From: Apostichopus californicus
Lineage: Eukaryota; Echinodermata; Holothuroidea; Aspidochirotida; Stichopodidae
Assembly: GCA_020650975.1 (NCBI GenBank)
Contig: JAIPMN010003780.1
Location: forward strand, 22,721 to 47,037
Length of the DNA: 24,317 nucleotides
Direction: 5' to 3'
The position numbers and the translations under genes are program-made. Each line of letters opens with the position of its first letter. The first letter of the stretch is position 1. This document shows positions 1-12,600 of this stretch, in pieces. The notes under the pieces are model-generated. The model was given only the letters and a program-made list of their open reading frames with translations. It was not told where the DNA came from and searched no databases.

Positions 1-740
1 ATATGACTCCCAAAGTAATGTCTAGTGGAATTCATAAACTTGGATACTTTGTTGATCCCATTAAGTTAGAATCTTATTGTTTCATGCAGAAGTCAAAGAT
101 TTAGGTCAAATACAGGTGAACGTCTGAATACATTGTAAGCTTTATAACTCCAATAGTACAACGTTCAGTAAATTCATATGCGGTTTGACGCGTATACTTT
201 CACCAGTAAGTAGGTTCTTGCTGTCTGTGGAAGTGAAACGTCAACAATGCCATTAAAGTATAACAACTGTGATAAACATGATAACTTCCATCTTAAAGAT
301 TAGATGGAAAGTCACCTTGCTGCCATGGTCGTAACTTGAAAATAGCAATGTTATGTTAAATATGCTCATTGAGAATGTGTCCGAAATCACTGCCCCTGCT
401 GGCTCTCTGTAATCACTCCAAACCGATTCACTAGAATATTTAATGGAGTGACTTTTCGTGCCGTTAAATGAAGTAATATATTTTGCTCAAAATGGTAAAA
501 GTGAATTCATCAACGAGTAACAATAATAAACCACCGCTGTTCTGGTTTTATCAGCAAGGGTGGAAAAATCTGTGCTAATCTGTCATATGTATTTGGCCCA
601 TTTTCGTTGTTGTTGAAAGGAACAGGTTATCTTGTCATTTCATCAGCTCTGCTGTTATAACAGCTATGACGTTGTTAGTCTTACATTTTCCTGAGCAGAC
701 GAACACTATAGCTTGCATTTCTGGACTAGCTGGAGACCTT

Positions 741-886
741 ACCTTGGGTGTAGAGCTGTAAACTTCATTACTGCTGGATATTGTTGCTAAATTGCTGAGT
801 AATTTATCACTCAGTATCATGACTAATTGAACATTGTTTAATAATAAAACGAAAGTTGAAAGAACGAAACTAACACAGACATTCTG
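741..886 (-). CDS. Weak candidate exon of a neighbouring gene
   Basis: On the minus strand a good acceptor (TTTCTTTACAG) is followed by an open stretch of 146 bp that ends at AAG/GTAAGG. In the only long open frame it reads about 48 residues, hydrophobic first, then SDKLLSNLATISSSNEVYSS. No family is recognised. The match of acceptor, open frame and donor is suggestive but could be chance. If real it belongs to a separate gene downstream on the same strand. Confidence 0.2.
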
Positions 887-993
887 TAAAGAAACTAGGT
901 GAAACAATCGAGATATCCAGGTTTACTTTGCTTGTATTCAAATCTGAGTAAGTAGTCAAATAACGTTTGTATAAATGCTAACAAGTCGGACAT

Positions 994-1485
994 ATTTTTA
1001 ATGTGCATAATACACAAAATGATACAGTCTATGGAAAGTTATTATCAGAAGATTACATATAATCAAACAACTGTTCTAGCTATTAATTTTCTGTGATGAA
1101 CTGATACTACACCCCCTGCCCCCTTCCATCCCCTTTAGTAGCCTTCATTAACAACAGACAATAATTTAAGATTTACCGTTCGAACTCTCCAATAGCCCTC
1201 ATCACAACAACTTGCACACTGTTCAATAGTCACTTCCCTGTTCATAATTGGGATGATAAATTGAAAGTTTTGGCTTGAAGCTTGGTAACCGTATTTTCAT
1301 TTTCACTTCCTCCAATCACACATTTTTAATGCACAACATACATTCTATGGAAAGTTATTATCAAATGATTACATACACAATATCTTTTGAAACTATTGTT
1401 TGTTGTTATGAACTGATAATACTGCCTTGCCCAATGCCCCTCCCCCTTTCCCCCGCCTACTAGCATGCTTTAACAACTTACAGTA
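994..1485. repeat. Two diverged copies of a ~325-bp repeat
   Basis: The segment from about 994 to 1160 recurs from about 1321 to 1485. Both contain TTTTTAATG, then CTATGGAAAGTTATTATCA, then a GAACTGATAATAC-like stretch and a C-rich run (CCCCCTGCCCCC and CCCCTCCCCC). They are imperfect direct repeats of unknown origin. Confidence 0.65.
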
Positions 1486-2349
1486 AACATGAAGATATAA
1501 TGTTAAACCACTCAATTAACCCTTCATCACGTCAATCAATATGTCAATACACTGTTGAATATGAAAATAGTAAACACATAAAAAGTTTTAAAGTGAAAAT
1601 AAAGTTTATAGGAGAAAAAACCTCAAACCTGCCTCCCTACAATACTTCTAGCATTAATTACAGTAAAAATGAAGATATATATGTAAAAGCACTGTTCAAT
1701 AAGAACATAATAGTAATAAAACCAAGAAGTTGTAAAATTAACAATAACTGATAATAGGAAAAACCTCAAACCTTGTAATAATCTCTGTGTATATCTGAAT
1801 ATTTACATCAACTGAACCAGGGTACATGGTTTTGTTATTAAAGTAAAAGGAATAAAGTATTGCTGTCCATTGATGATGGATGTTTTATGTAGTTAAAAAT
1901 CTCTTCATTTACATAAAATATCTGGGGCTGTAAAATTGTGAATAAATTCGTCACTTAACATTACTGCTTATTGATTTTATATTTACCACTAGGGTCTCGT
2001 TAGGTGTTATAGTTGACTCACAATGGAAATGATTTCTGTACATAATTTTATTTAAATCCTGAAGCTTTCGAAGTCTTTTAAGTTTGGTTTGTTATGGATC
2101 ATTCTCCTGTTGGTCTTAATAACTGGTCAATGCAGTTGATCTCTTGCAGTATGTTTACCTAATTACTTTCTTCTGTCTGACTGATCTTGTAGTTTTATCA
2201 ATAATGCTTAGAATCTTCCATGCTGTAGCTACTTTATGAGCTTCCTTTATTTACCTCAAGATTGCAGCAGAGCCTGTCACTATCACACCATGGCCAGTAG
2301 AGTTTGAAATTCCACTGAACAAGTATAATTAAACACTAATACTAATACT

Positions 2350-2435
2350 CTGTGTTCATGATTGGGAAGATCACTTTTAGCATACCTCCATTTTGGTTAA
2401 CCTATTTTCATTTCCACTCCTTCTTTGTAACCATA
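2350..2435. repeat. Dispersed copy of 1238-1320
   Basis: GTTCATGATTGGGAAGAT and then CTATTTTCATTTCCACTCCT match GTTCATAATTGGGATGAT and GTATTTTCATTTTCACTTCC at 1238-1320, in the same order and spacing. The repeat family around 994-1485 is therefore also dispersed. Confidence 0.5.
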
Positions 2436-3542
2436 CTCCCAACCAGGATATTTTACATAAGTTGTGTTTCTAACACAGCCTTTAATAACATGTCATTACT
2501 ATAAACACAAAGCTTTTTGCATGCTTAACATTTCCTCCTAATTATTCCAAGACATAGAGCAGAGTTCCTGAATAGACCATTGTGTGTCTTTACAGTATTT
2601 AAAAGGCACAAACTGTATATTGCAGTTGGATTTGAGTTACCATTTCTTAAATTTTTAGCATATTGGGAGTAATTGCTAATGAATATCCTCTGTGACAGGG
2701 AATTCCAGACTTTGTAATCATGTTTCATTTGAGTTACAGCCTTGTCTTTGCTTTTTGGGAATGAAGAAAGGACTGCTTTTGTCCTGTTCTAAAAAAAGAT
2801 TTAATTTACATGAGGCAGCACTAACACCCTTAAAAATGTTTTTTTTCAACACAATAATGTCAAACTTGAATCTTAAGTATTGATAAATTTCTATTGAATG
2901 TGAAGAAAGTGCAGTCCTCATGAATATCACAATATAAAGAAATACAATTAGCTACAGGGAATGCTACAACACCTTTTAACTTGTGCTTTTAATTATACAA
3001 ATACTAAACCATTCCTCATAAATGTAGCTTACAGCAGTCATTTGAACAACTGTCTTTCCCAAACAATTTTGGAAATCGTATTTACATGAGTTCTATTTTT
3101 ACAAACCATGTTTGCAAGGCCATAAATTGGAGATTGTCTGAATATTAAATTTAACAACTTCTCATCAAACATCTTTGATGAATCCATCTAAAAAAACTAT
3201 TGCCCTCAAATAATATCCAAAGTAGGAACACATTCATGATACCATTCACAGAAATAAATTTGGAGTTTTCATTTTTAATGAAAACTTTGTAAAGATACTG
3301 AGTTGTTCAGATGGTTCCCATTTGAATACTTACAATAGACTATAAATCATTTAAACATCTTAGAATCCGCAAATGAATACATTTAGTTTTATAGAAAATA
3401 AAATATTCCTGTTATGGAATAGGCAATGAATTGTTCTCCTTTGATATACAGCTACATAGCATATCAATGCATGAAATAATGGTCACAACTGATCTAATCT
3501 TGTTCTATAGTTTATAGAGTCTTCATTTAATCCAGCTCCATT

Positions 3543-3617
3543 TTAGAAGACAACAGCATATTCTTCTGGATTGCTAAGATGATCTCTAAGAAGCTCATAA
3601 CAAAGAAGATACTCATC
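3543..3617 (-). CDS. RPTP exon 17: last helix and stop
   Basis: 75 bp, acceptor CCCCAG. It encodes DEYLLCYELLRDHLSNPEEY and then AVVF before a TAA stop at 3543-3545. With exon 16 it completes QTQDEYLLCYELL, the C-terminal PTP helix (QTEEQYxFCYxAL). It is not in the ORF list because it lacks an ATG. No AATAAA was seen in the 600 bp past the stop; ATTAAA variants occur at 3526-3531 and further on. Confidence 0.93.
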   Translation of the reverse strand, partial: DEYLLCYELLRDHLSNPEEYAVVF

Positions 3618-6600
3618 CTGGGGATGAAAGGAAAATGGACAAATTAAACGAAACATCATACAGAAAATCATCAGTTAATTATTTCACGGACATTGAGATA
3701 CATCTATACATTATAAATGTATATAGATCTAAAACATATGTCACATGTATTTATGACAGAGAGCAGCAATATACCACAGTTACACACCATGTCACATATA
3801 ATGACATACATACATATGTGAAATATGTCATATACATTTATGATGTAGTATACACATATACCTAGTAAAGCCATTTAGGGTATCTGGATCTACAATACAT
3901 ATAAGTATATTTAACTAATTCCCACCACATCCCCCTCCACAGCAGGTTCACAGTATCATAAATATGTTATGTCTGTAGGTAGATTCAGTGAAGTGACAAT
4001 CATTCTTCCTGATACAAACCTGTGTCTGGACTGCATGAGGACATTGCTTCCGTAGTCTATTCAGAGTTTGAAATACATCAACAGCACCCTCTGTTTCAAT
4101 TCTCTCTAGCTCAGATATTACTGTGACATAGACAGCACTCAAACCAACTCCATTACTGAAAGAAGAATAAATAGTCAGTTGTTAAAAAATTATGGAATAA
4201 ATTTGTTAATGAGATCAAAACTATAATTTACAAATGTACTAGTTAGACAAGGGCCTTTAGTTCTGGTGTATATAATGGATTCTCTGAATGTTAACAATGA
4301 TTCAGTGTAATAGACTATGATACATATATACATGCAGTGTACTTAAGCTGGACAAGGGCTTTTAATTCTGGTGTATTTGATGAATTCTCTGAAAGTTAAC
4401 AATGATTCAGTGTAATATACTATGATACATGTATGCAGTGTACTTAAGCTGGATCAGGGTCTTCGGTTCTGGTGTATATAATGGATTCTCTGAGTGTTAA
4501 CAATGATTCAGTGTAATAGACTATGATAAATACATGCAATGTACTAAAGCTGGACCGGTGCCTTTAGTTCTGGTGTATTTGATGAATTCTCTGAGTGTTA
4601 ACAATGATTCAGTGTAATAGACTATGATAAATACATGCAGTGTACTTAAGCTGGACCAGGGCTTTTAGTTCTGGTGTATATAATGGATTCTCGGAGTGTT
4701 TACAATGATTCAGTTCAATTGATTATGATACATACATGCAATGTACTAAAGCTGGACCAGGACCTTTAGTTCTGGTGTATTTGATGAATTCACTGAGTTT
4801 ATGAACATCAGGTTCATTTCCAAGCCATCCATGGAAGGAGAAATGGTTCACCAAAAGGGATTTCTGAAACATTAAAATATATGCATTAGTCAAGTAAATG
4901 GAAAATTTATGAAGCAGCTAATGAGTATCAATAAGGGGGTAATTTTAGACACATTCAAATGGAATCACCAAGAGAGCTTGTGGCAGCTTATAGACTTTAC
5001 TAATGTAGAAATATCTACAGCTTAAAATGTTTTCTGTCAATTTATTATTAACTTGTTCGTTAAGTGACACTAAGAATAAACTATATGATGTAAAGTTACT
5101 CTTACAGGAATGAAATATATAACAAGAAATGCAAAGTGAAATGAAGTTGACATTTATTTTTCATAATAATTATTTTAAGGTATAAATTACAAGCAACCAT
5201 ACTCACTAATACATCAACAGACTCGTACATCACAGACATATATAACAGGACACCAACGTATTTGCTGCTCTTCTCTACATAACTAAAAGATACACCTGTT
5301 ACAGGAGACATAAGCCCACACACCCTACTGCATTTACATCAACAGGCTAAAACACCACAGGCAGACAAAGAAAGGGCACCAAAGTATATTCTGTCCTCTC
5401 TATCTACATAACTAAAAGACACACTTTAGTCACATAGGAGACATAAAGAGCCCTAACATGACAGATTATTCAAATATAGAGCCTCATTTATAACATACAG
5501 ACATATGGAGTATAAAGTATATCATGTCATACTCTCTCTAAACAGACCTCAACATCATTATTTCCATTGTATTCTAACATCCATCATCTATTTGCATGAA
5601 ATTTATGTATGGACGTTTAATAATGAAATGTTTGACAACAAAATTTACCTTATTAAGTGAATGAAAATATGAGACATTAAACATTGTAAAATTAATATAA
5701 ATAATTGATTTTGTACCTGAGATCTCTTGTGGCTGACTTCAAACTGCCTCCGGGTCAAATCATCACTTTTATCAATCTTCTTACAAATAACGGTCATCAG
5801 ACCATGTGTACCTGTTCCACCCTGACCACCAGGCCAGTACTCAGTTACAGACTGTAAACAGAAAAGATACCAATTAATAAACAGTTTTTATAATACATTT
5901 TGAGTAACCATTTTCAACTTGCTATGCCATACATCATGGAAAGGTCAAGATTATTAAATAAAGAACCACCTGTATAATTACAAACTTATAGCAGTGACAG
6001 ACATAACCCACACTACATAATTAATAGAAACTGACTGGGAAGATGTGCACATTGTTTAAGAGCAAACAAGCTTTGAATTGAGTATTTAGGTAGATAAGTT
6101 GGCAGAGTACAAGACTTGCTATACCAAAATGATGTTTTGAATAAATTTGGATAAAAACATGTCTACTTTCTCTTGTTGTTAAACTTATACAAGTGTCTCC
6201 TGCTAAAACAGCTATTAAAGTTCATTGCATTGTTTCATATCATTTTCCTATATATCTCTGCATTAGTGATGCGATGTACTTACTTTGTACCATATGACAG
6301 CAAATTATATACTTCCAAGCATGTGCTCTTGAAATAAGGTTCTAGCAATAAATATACTAGTGCAAAAACTTACCTCATCAGAATCATCTATAGTGTTCAA
6401 CACTACTATGGATGTACAGTTGTAATCAAAGACCAGTCTCCAAAAGTCTTCTACAGTTGAGGTCAAAGGTGACTGGGTCATTATAAACTCCACCTCTGCA
6501 GTGCCCTGTGAATTAAATTTGACATTCATTCTAAAAGTAAAAGTGCTAATGGAATAAATAAGAACTCTATTAGTCATATTCTGTAATGTGTAACTACTGA

Positions 6601-9600
6601 ACGACATACTTTTCTGACTTTTGATAAACTGGAACTGAATGTTAACATACCTTGACAAAAGTAGCATTGATGTAATCACTGGATCCAAATAAGCTGCCTG
6701 GGGATTTCAAGACTGGTCGGAACTTGTCAACTGTAAGAAGTAACAAATATAAATAAACGTTCTCAAATGGCAACTTTAAAAGCTAATAATTCATTACAGT
6801 TTTGTTGCTTTATCACAATATTCACAAATGGAAAAGTATCATCATATAAAAGGTAAGAATGTATACATATATTGCAAAAGAAGTAATAAAAACAAGAAGG
6901 ATTGTACACTTGTGTAGCAGGTGACTCCCTGTATACCACACTATAACCAAATAAGATATAAGAAAAAGACTAAGAAAACTAAACAGCACCGCTAAGCTAA
7001 GTTACATGTAAACTCAGTAACTTCTAAGATAACAATCTCTTCATTTTCTACTGGATGATGACACAATTCTACACATTTTAGTGACCTGTGGTAATCAATT
7101 TCAAAGAGAATTCACACAAATTTTCAGCAGTTTCATTTAAAAGTGTGATGTGTGAAGTTTATCAGCTTATCTAGTGTTATATCTGTGAATCTTGTAATTA
7201 TTGGTGAAGAAATTTGTGAAAGTGGTATGAAGTAAAATAAACTGAGTGGAAAACAAAGGCAGATGTATAAAACTGTATTAGATAAACAAACTTGAGCAAG
7301 TTGAGAGAAGAAAACAAGTAACTAGTATTATTAAACCTTTTAAAATTGCTTTTCAATTTTATATTCGTTTCCTTTTTCTCTTACTTGTTCGGAGCATTGA
7401 GCTGTTTCTATGCACTATATAAGAACTTTATTATTATTAATAAGAGTCAACTGATGAGAGTACAAGTTTTCCCAGTTGTGCTCTATGGGAGTGAATCATG
7501 GACAATAACAAAGGGAATGAGGGAAAGAATAGACAGTTTTGAATTGTCGTGCTGGTGCAGGCTATTGAGAATCCCTTGGACTGCACACAGAACGAACATC
7601 TCGATTATGGAACAAATAAAACCCTCACTTCCACTGGAAGCACAGATCCTGAGGCAGCAACTAAATTATTTCGGACATATCATGCGAGCAGACGACTCCC
7701 TGGCAAATTCAATAATGGTGGGAATGGGTGATGGATCACGGAAGAGGGGCAGGCCACGAGCACGATGGATGGATGGTGTCAAGCAGGCGACTGGGCTGAC
7801 TCTGGATGGACTGCGAGGGGCAACCAGGAGCCGGAAGGATAAGAGTATGAAAGTCATGGTCATCACCAGGGGTCGGACACGACTCGACGGCACAAGGTAA
7901 CAAGGTGATTTGATAGAGTGTAGTTCAGTTGAAGCTGCAAGTTTGTTAAGTGAATTCACCTTCGTATATTCTGATCCATGAAAACCTACTCACATTGTCT
8001 TCCTTCATCACACTGTTAGACTAACCCACAAAGTTAGAGGGATTTCTACACAAAAGGTATCCTCTCCATTTGATTTTTTGTCTGCTTGTTAAAAAATGCA
8101 TAGTAATTGGGTTGGTTTTAAGCCGGGAACATTTACTGCAAAGGGCTGTTCTCCTCTATGCTGTGGTCATATGCTATGTTACGGACCTGAAATTTAATAA
8201 ACGTATACTAGCTCACCTGGAAGAAGATTTGGAGACCTGTTTTTGTGACGATTCTCAGATAAATTTCCTGCCAGCTTGGTTTCCAAGTTCTCCTGGTGTC
8301 TCATTGTTTCTTGCAAAACCTATAAACAAATTAAACAGGAATAATCTCCTAAACATGAGTACAAACTTGCTAAGTTCATCATGTTTTACTGTCTACATAT
8401 TTCAAATATTTTCTCTTAATGAACACAACATTACTGATTTCATCAAACTTGATGTGCTATGAGATAAACAACTAAAACAATCATAAGAAAACAAAACATC
8501 TCAGAACACACCATGATAATTTAATCTATAATGATTGATTAATTACAACCAGCAACTATTATACAACTGCTAGTTGCAATGCTTCGATAGAGCACTCACA
8601 GTATTTCAATAACAGAGATTTCCAACTAAATATAACCCAATAATGTGCTTTTCTGATTAGTCCATCGGGGCAGGCTCGATATCGTTCACTGTCGTTGCAC
8701 ATATTTAGTACCAAGGTTTGATCACATATTCTGGTGTGTTTTCATATGCTAATTACATTTCTCGATGTTGGATGGTTTGGGAAGTGTTATTTTAAGAGTA
8801 AACAGCAGTTTAAGACGGACTCATTTAGTCCGCTTTGCGTTGTTAGGACTTCTCCCGTCGCAGCGATTTTTCAGTAACGAGCTAATCAAAATCCTTATTG
8901 TGTATCATGTGATATGTCAGCTGATACAGAAACTGCTCGGCTCGGCGTGATGTATGCACAGACTGTGTGTATGTTACGTTTGTACGTGTTTACAATTCGT
9001 CTGCATAACGTACTGCATAACAAGAGAACGATGGGCTGAAAGTCTAACGAAATTTACAGCCAACAGTTGTCAAACCGACATCAAATGTGCCGAGATATGA
9101 AGCAGTATTGAGGGTGGCAAATTTCCATGCCTAGAAGGTGCTTCCATGATTCAATACACGAACGATGAAGGTAATTCTAGGCCTGTACTAATACTCATGT
9201 TAGAGCATTACTGTGACAAGAAAGTATACATAACTTCGTCAAGTGATACGAATGCTAACTATGAAAATTTAGGAGAAGGCTCTTCAATACCATACTACTA
9301 CTAGTTTGCCTTAGACTAGAAGTGATTTACGTAGCACACATGAAGGATAGATCGACAGCTACTATATACTGGTATCTGTTATTTTATGATACCATTTATT
9401 TCATGTTTTATTTGTCATGAAACAAAGAAATGAAATCAACACCAGTGTAGGTTCGATAGGCAGACTAACGTTAGGCCTATCAATATTTAATGTCGGCCTA
9501 GGCTTGTGGTATATCCTCGAGTCTTGGATTAATTTGTCAAAACAGGGCCTAAGCCCAGAGCATGTCTCTATGGCTACTGGTAGTACTGGCACACATGCAA

Positions 9601-12600
9601 AGAAATGAAGCGTGTAATGTAGCTTATAATATACAGGCCACTAAGTATATAGGCCTCGGCAATGCTACAGTATTGCCTAGTCTCAGATCCCTTCTTGTAT
9701 TTTGTACACCTAAAAAAGCGACTTGGCATTTGTAAGTTTCCAGCTATTTAGCATCAGCTTGGAACTCGATTTAGTAGCACCTATAGTCTTATTACAGCTC
9801 TTTAAACAGTTGGAATAAAATATTTTATATCAAAGCATCTTGCTTGGTTTATTTTACTTTGATGCATGTATGGTGAGGCCTTTTAGTATGGGAAATCCTG
9901 TCAAGTAGGGTTGCATGTGTTCTCAAACCTTTATGGTGTGTGGGTTTGTAACTATGCCCTACCAAGCTCATGGCTCCAGACTAACACTGAAAATAAATGT
10001 AATATCAAATGGCTTATTAGTCAGTTGATTTCCAGTGTAGACAATTAATGTGAACTACAGTGTGATCGACAGGACAATTGAAAATACTGTATCAACCAAA
10101 CAAATTTGGTTTTTATTTGTTGCAGATGTAAGTGCAGGCCCATCTGCGCCAAAGATAAGGAAATTTGCGGTGCTTCCTCTCGAGAGATTTCTCTGGCACA
10201 ACAAAAACTTGTGGAAAATCAGGACTCAAGTTTTCGAAAGGAAGAAGATCTGGTAGCGGGCAGACAGAACAGCTGTTTCAGTGTCTGACACGAGATGATG
10301 AAAAACGGCTCAAAGAAGCTGCTGAACAGAGATGTGATGAAAGGATGAAAATGCTATTGCCAAAGACATTATGTTTACACATAACAGAGGAAGACTACTT
10401 CTTCCTAAGCAAGTGGCTTTGGGTGTTGGTCATGGTGACAGTGACGAGGAAGTCATATAACTCAGAAAGGATTGTTTGTGTAACCAAAGCATAACCTGGT
10501 TAATGTTTTGTTGTTGTTTATGTTTATCATTTTCTTTCATTTTCCAATTTTGTTTGATTCATTTGATCTTTTCCTTTCTTTTTCTCATTTTGTTTTATTC
10601 ATTTGACAATGAATAACTTACTTTGGTAGATTGAGGAGTTCCCTAAAGTTTCACTATTTTGCTACTACTACAGGGCAACAGTTTGTGGTCAGGTGGCCCT
10701 GTGTGACCTTTGTCTATTTTAAACATAGTAATTGTTTTGTGTGGTCCTTGTTTTCTAGGAATACATGTACTGGCTCCAAATATCTATGAATCTTGAGAAC
10801 TGTGGGAGAAATAGACAGTTTAATAAATATTTTGTTTTGGTAGGAATATTCTTGGTGATGGATGTGTTACTACAAATTATTTAAGGACACTGATGAAACC
10901 CATTTATAAGTTTAGATTCGTGTTAAGTAATGTGTCTGGCAATTAATTATTTAGTAACTTAATTGACAGCTGATAGGTCAATGGAACCCAGATACCAGGG
11001 AGTGAAGAGCAAGCTGGTCTAGAGCCGTCCAGGGAGCCAACCTACCCTAGAGACGCCCCCCAACAGAGAGAAACTGCCCCCGAAGTAACATAAGGAAGCA
11101 ATAAAATTTCGCGACTTTGTATTTGGTTGACATGCGCCACGATTGTGTTTTTATTTCGTTAGGACTTTTAAGCATTTCATTTACCAATAAGTTCAGTGGA
11201 TTTCTTGTGAGACGTAACAGCTCTGATAAGATCTGTAAGTTACCCATTTATATAATTTAAATTCTTCTTTAAGTTTAAGTGACCCCATTGTTTTTATAAC
11301 AAGATTCATGTGCATGTTAAACCTACTATTTTTCCTTATGTTTATTTTTGTGTGAGCGTTACGCCTTTTCAAGTTGTCCCCACGATCTCAGAGTCATCCG
11401 GTCCTACTCTCATGGGAAGGTGCTACTTGTAATTTTCCTAAACCTAAAAATATATATTTTTGCCTGGTCACTGCATTTTTGACCGGCTACATTTCCGTTA
11501 AAGGTGAGTCTCCAGGCAGACTTCAGCAGATGGACAGTGTTTAAAAATGCATTTATTCAAATTATGTTTAACACAACATAAATTTGTTGTTTACGAAAAA
11601 TAACACTGCTTTAAGAATCCAACAACCCTTAAAATATTCTTCGGACATTCCTCTATTACTTCAGTCAATACATCCTGGTTCTTAATACTGTATTTAATTA
11701 TGTTATCATCTTGTTGGTCCAAGGAGCTGCTCTATTTAATTGTTGTACAGTACAACGTATAAGAATGACGTTATTTGTTTATTGTTTACTCTTTACATAA
11801 CACCTCTCTTACACCCAACAAATGTTAAAATGTTCATCAGACGTTCCTATATAGCTTTCAACCAACATAACCTGGTCCTAAATACTGTTAGTGAAAGAAC
11901 ATTTAAATTATGTTATCATCTTGCTGTGACAAGAAACTGCTCTTTCATTTCCATTTTTCATTATCTTACAACGTATAAGAGTGACGTCATATGTATATTG
12001 TTTATTCGTAAAATAACACCTCTCCTAGCACCCAACAACTCTTTAAATATTATTTTGATATCCCTCTATTACTTTCAGCCAACACATCCTGTTTCTAAAT
12101 AAGTGCAAGAACATTTAAATTATGTCGTTTCCATGCTGCTGTTACAAGGAACTCCTGAGTTTTAATTGTCGTCCAACCTATAACAGTGACGTGATATGTT
12201 TATTGTTTACTCGTAAAGTATTACCTCTTTTAGCATCCAACAGCTCTTCAAGTATTCTTAGGACATATTTTTACAACATCAAACCAACAAACCTTGGTTT
12301 TAAATAGGTTTAGTAACATTGAAAAACTATTATCATGTTGCTGTGAATAGTCGTTGCTGATTTCAATTTAGCCCACACTTCGTAGTGAGGTCATTTGTTG
12401 TTTACACGCAAGATAACATCTCTCCAAGCATCCAACAACTCCTAAGATAATCTCAGGACATCCCTGTAAAACTGTCAACAAAACATCTAGGTTCTAATAA
12501 GTGCAAGACCATTTAAATGCCATTTTCATGTTGCTGTGACAAGGAACTGCTGTGTTGTAATTGCCGTACACCGTATAAGAGTGACGTCATTTGTTTGTTG

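Larger units (their letters stand above)
1..3542. other. Flank downstream of the RPTP gene, including its 3' UTR
   Basis: No convincing coding exon was found. The first part after the stop (below 3543) must contain the 3' UTR of the minus-strand gene. The rest is AT-rich with diverged repeats between about 990 and 2435. Short open frames here show no recognisable domain. Confidence 0.6.

Noticed and set aside
635-907. 90-residue minus-strand frame as one single-exon gene
   Set aside because: No recognisable domain, and the better interpretation, if any, is the shorter spliced exon at 741-886.
3635-3865. 76-residue Tyr/Ile/Thr-rich frame
   Set aside because: It consists of AT-rich palindromic sequence within intron 16; residue composition follows the ATATGTCA repeats.
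8070-8462. 130-residue + strand frame
   Set aside because: It is the antisense shadow of RPTP exon 11; the minus-strand reading has matching splice sites, phases and PTP motifs.
9401-9608. Opposed 63-residue frames on both strands
   Set aside because: No homology features, no splice context, and the region is rich in TAGGCCTA-like words; the overlap of open frames on both strands is a composition effect.
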